From JABDDM01 sp038240295 (lineage in GTDB: Bacteria; Bacteroidota; Ignavibacteria; Palsa-1295), in the NCBI GenBank assembly GCA_038240295.1, contig JBBSDW010000041.1, forward strand, positions 1 through 21,648: DNA of 21,648 bases, in the 5' to 3' direction. Positions within the stretch are counted from its first letter, which is position 1, and each line of letters begins with the position of its first letter. Both the position numbers and the translations under genes were made by a program. Under the pieces are notes generated by a model, which saw only the letters and a list, made by a program, of their open reading frames with translations, made no database searches and was not told the origin of the DNA. This document shows positions 21,251-21,648 of the stretch, one piece after another.

Positions 21251-21648
21251 ATGGAAGTCATTCTTTGCGCGTTGCTCCTGCTTTCCACTATGGTTGGTTC
21301 AAATTCTGTTTTTGCCGTTGGCAACATTCGGGTGCGAGCTACAACTCCGGTGGCGGATACAAGGTCGATCTATGTTAAGTGCGATTAGCTTCATGCCTTC
21401 GTGGAGGGTTCGAAGATTGTGCCCTCTTGCACGTGTGTGGTTAGCATAAACTTGCTTAGTGTCAATCCGACCGACCTCTGCGTATTCGATGCAGGATGCC
21501 AAGAATGCACGAACTGCCATTTTGTCGAAATTACGAACAGCACCGTAGGTTGTTCTATCATTCAAATTGACTTTACTCAAGAAGATGCCGGGTGCTATGG
21601 CATCTGTGGTTGGATAAAAAACACTGGTAAGCATTGGGAAAACGCACC
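21251..21648 (+). pseudogene. Secreted cysteine-rich protein interrupted by one in-frame TAG (partial at window end)
   Basis: Begins with a clear signal peptide, MEVILCALLLLSTMVGSNSV then FA followed by Val-Gly, at ATG 21251. After 45 codons there is a TAG at 21386-21388. In the same frame the sequence stays open to the end of the window and reads as a plausible, very Cys-rich secreted protein: SCTCVVS, DLCVFDAGCQECTNCHFVEI, STVGCSIIQIDFTQEDAGC, YGICGWIKN. Nine or more Cys are spread in the post-stop region. The stop may be a real inactivating mutation, a sequencing error, or the gene could truly be two pieces. No family is recognised and the end is not seen. A spurious minus-strand frame overlaps the same place but looks less protein-like. 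Confidence 0.55.

Noticed and set aside
21299..21634. A 111-residue minus-strand open frame
   Set aside because: It lies opposite the cysteine-rich frame. It has no signal or motif, while the plus frame has a signal peptide and patterned cysteines. It cannot be fully excluded.

Overview
The window looks like chromosomal DNA from a Gram-negative bacterium of the Bacteroidota/Chlorobiota (FCB) side of the tree. The sequence reasons are a very short ATP synthase epsilon subunit made only of the N-terminal beta-sandwich, a remnant of a carboxypeptidase-regulatory-like N-terminus of the kind found on TonB-dependent receptors, several lipoproteins with N-terminal lipoboxes, Tat-type ferritin-like proteins, and mostly weak Shine-Dalgarno sequences. 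The lineage is inferred from these traits only. No tRNA, rRNA, CRISPR array, integrase or transposase gene was seen.

Layout. Positions 188-1281 (minus) hold atpC and a DUF1361 membrane protein, without the atpD partner expected beside atpC. A long heptanucleotide tandem repeat lies at 1432-1509. A SIS-domain sugar isomerase (plus) follows and meets, tail to tail, a 965-residue FAD/Fe-S oxidoreductase whose start overlaps the end of a DinB-like gene. From 5699 to 10086 all genes are on plus: a cysteine-dioxygenase-like cupin, two secreted proteins of unknown function, ychF, and a stand-alone HD hydrolase resembling (p)ppGpp hydrolases. A 700-base repeat-rich gap precedes an M20 dipeptidase. 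Then come two lipoproteins facing each other across a strong hairpin, a tandem repeat block, apt downstream of a ferredoxin-metallo-beta-lactamase fusion, a PAP2 phosphatase, another repeat block, and a pirin. The last part has a TonB-receptor-like relic, a lipocalin, a pair of secreted ferritin-like proteins with a strong terminator, and a cysteine-rich secreted gene broken by one in-frame stop at the window edge.

How they fit together. Most genes are housekeeping or stress functions: nucleotide salvage (apt), alarmone turnover, YchF, thiol catabolism, detoxification and envelope maintenance (lipocalin, PAP2, lipoproteins). There is no single large pathway or obvious defence island.

The unusual signal lies in the spaces between genes. 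Short tandem repeats with a period of exactly seven bases, in at least four unrelated sequence families, recur at about nine places. One is inside the oxidoreductase reading frame, one sits against the PAP2 start and one contains the PAP2 stop. Around them are several families of dispersed hairpin elements; two copies of one hairpin differ by a paired (compensatory) change, which points to conservation of structure. These elements, with decayed gene remnants, suggest a genome shaped by small repeat elements.
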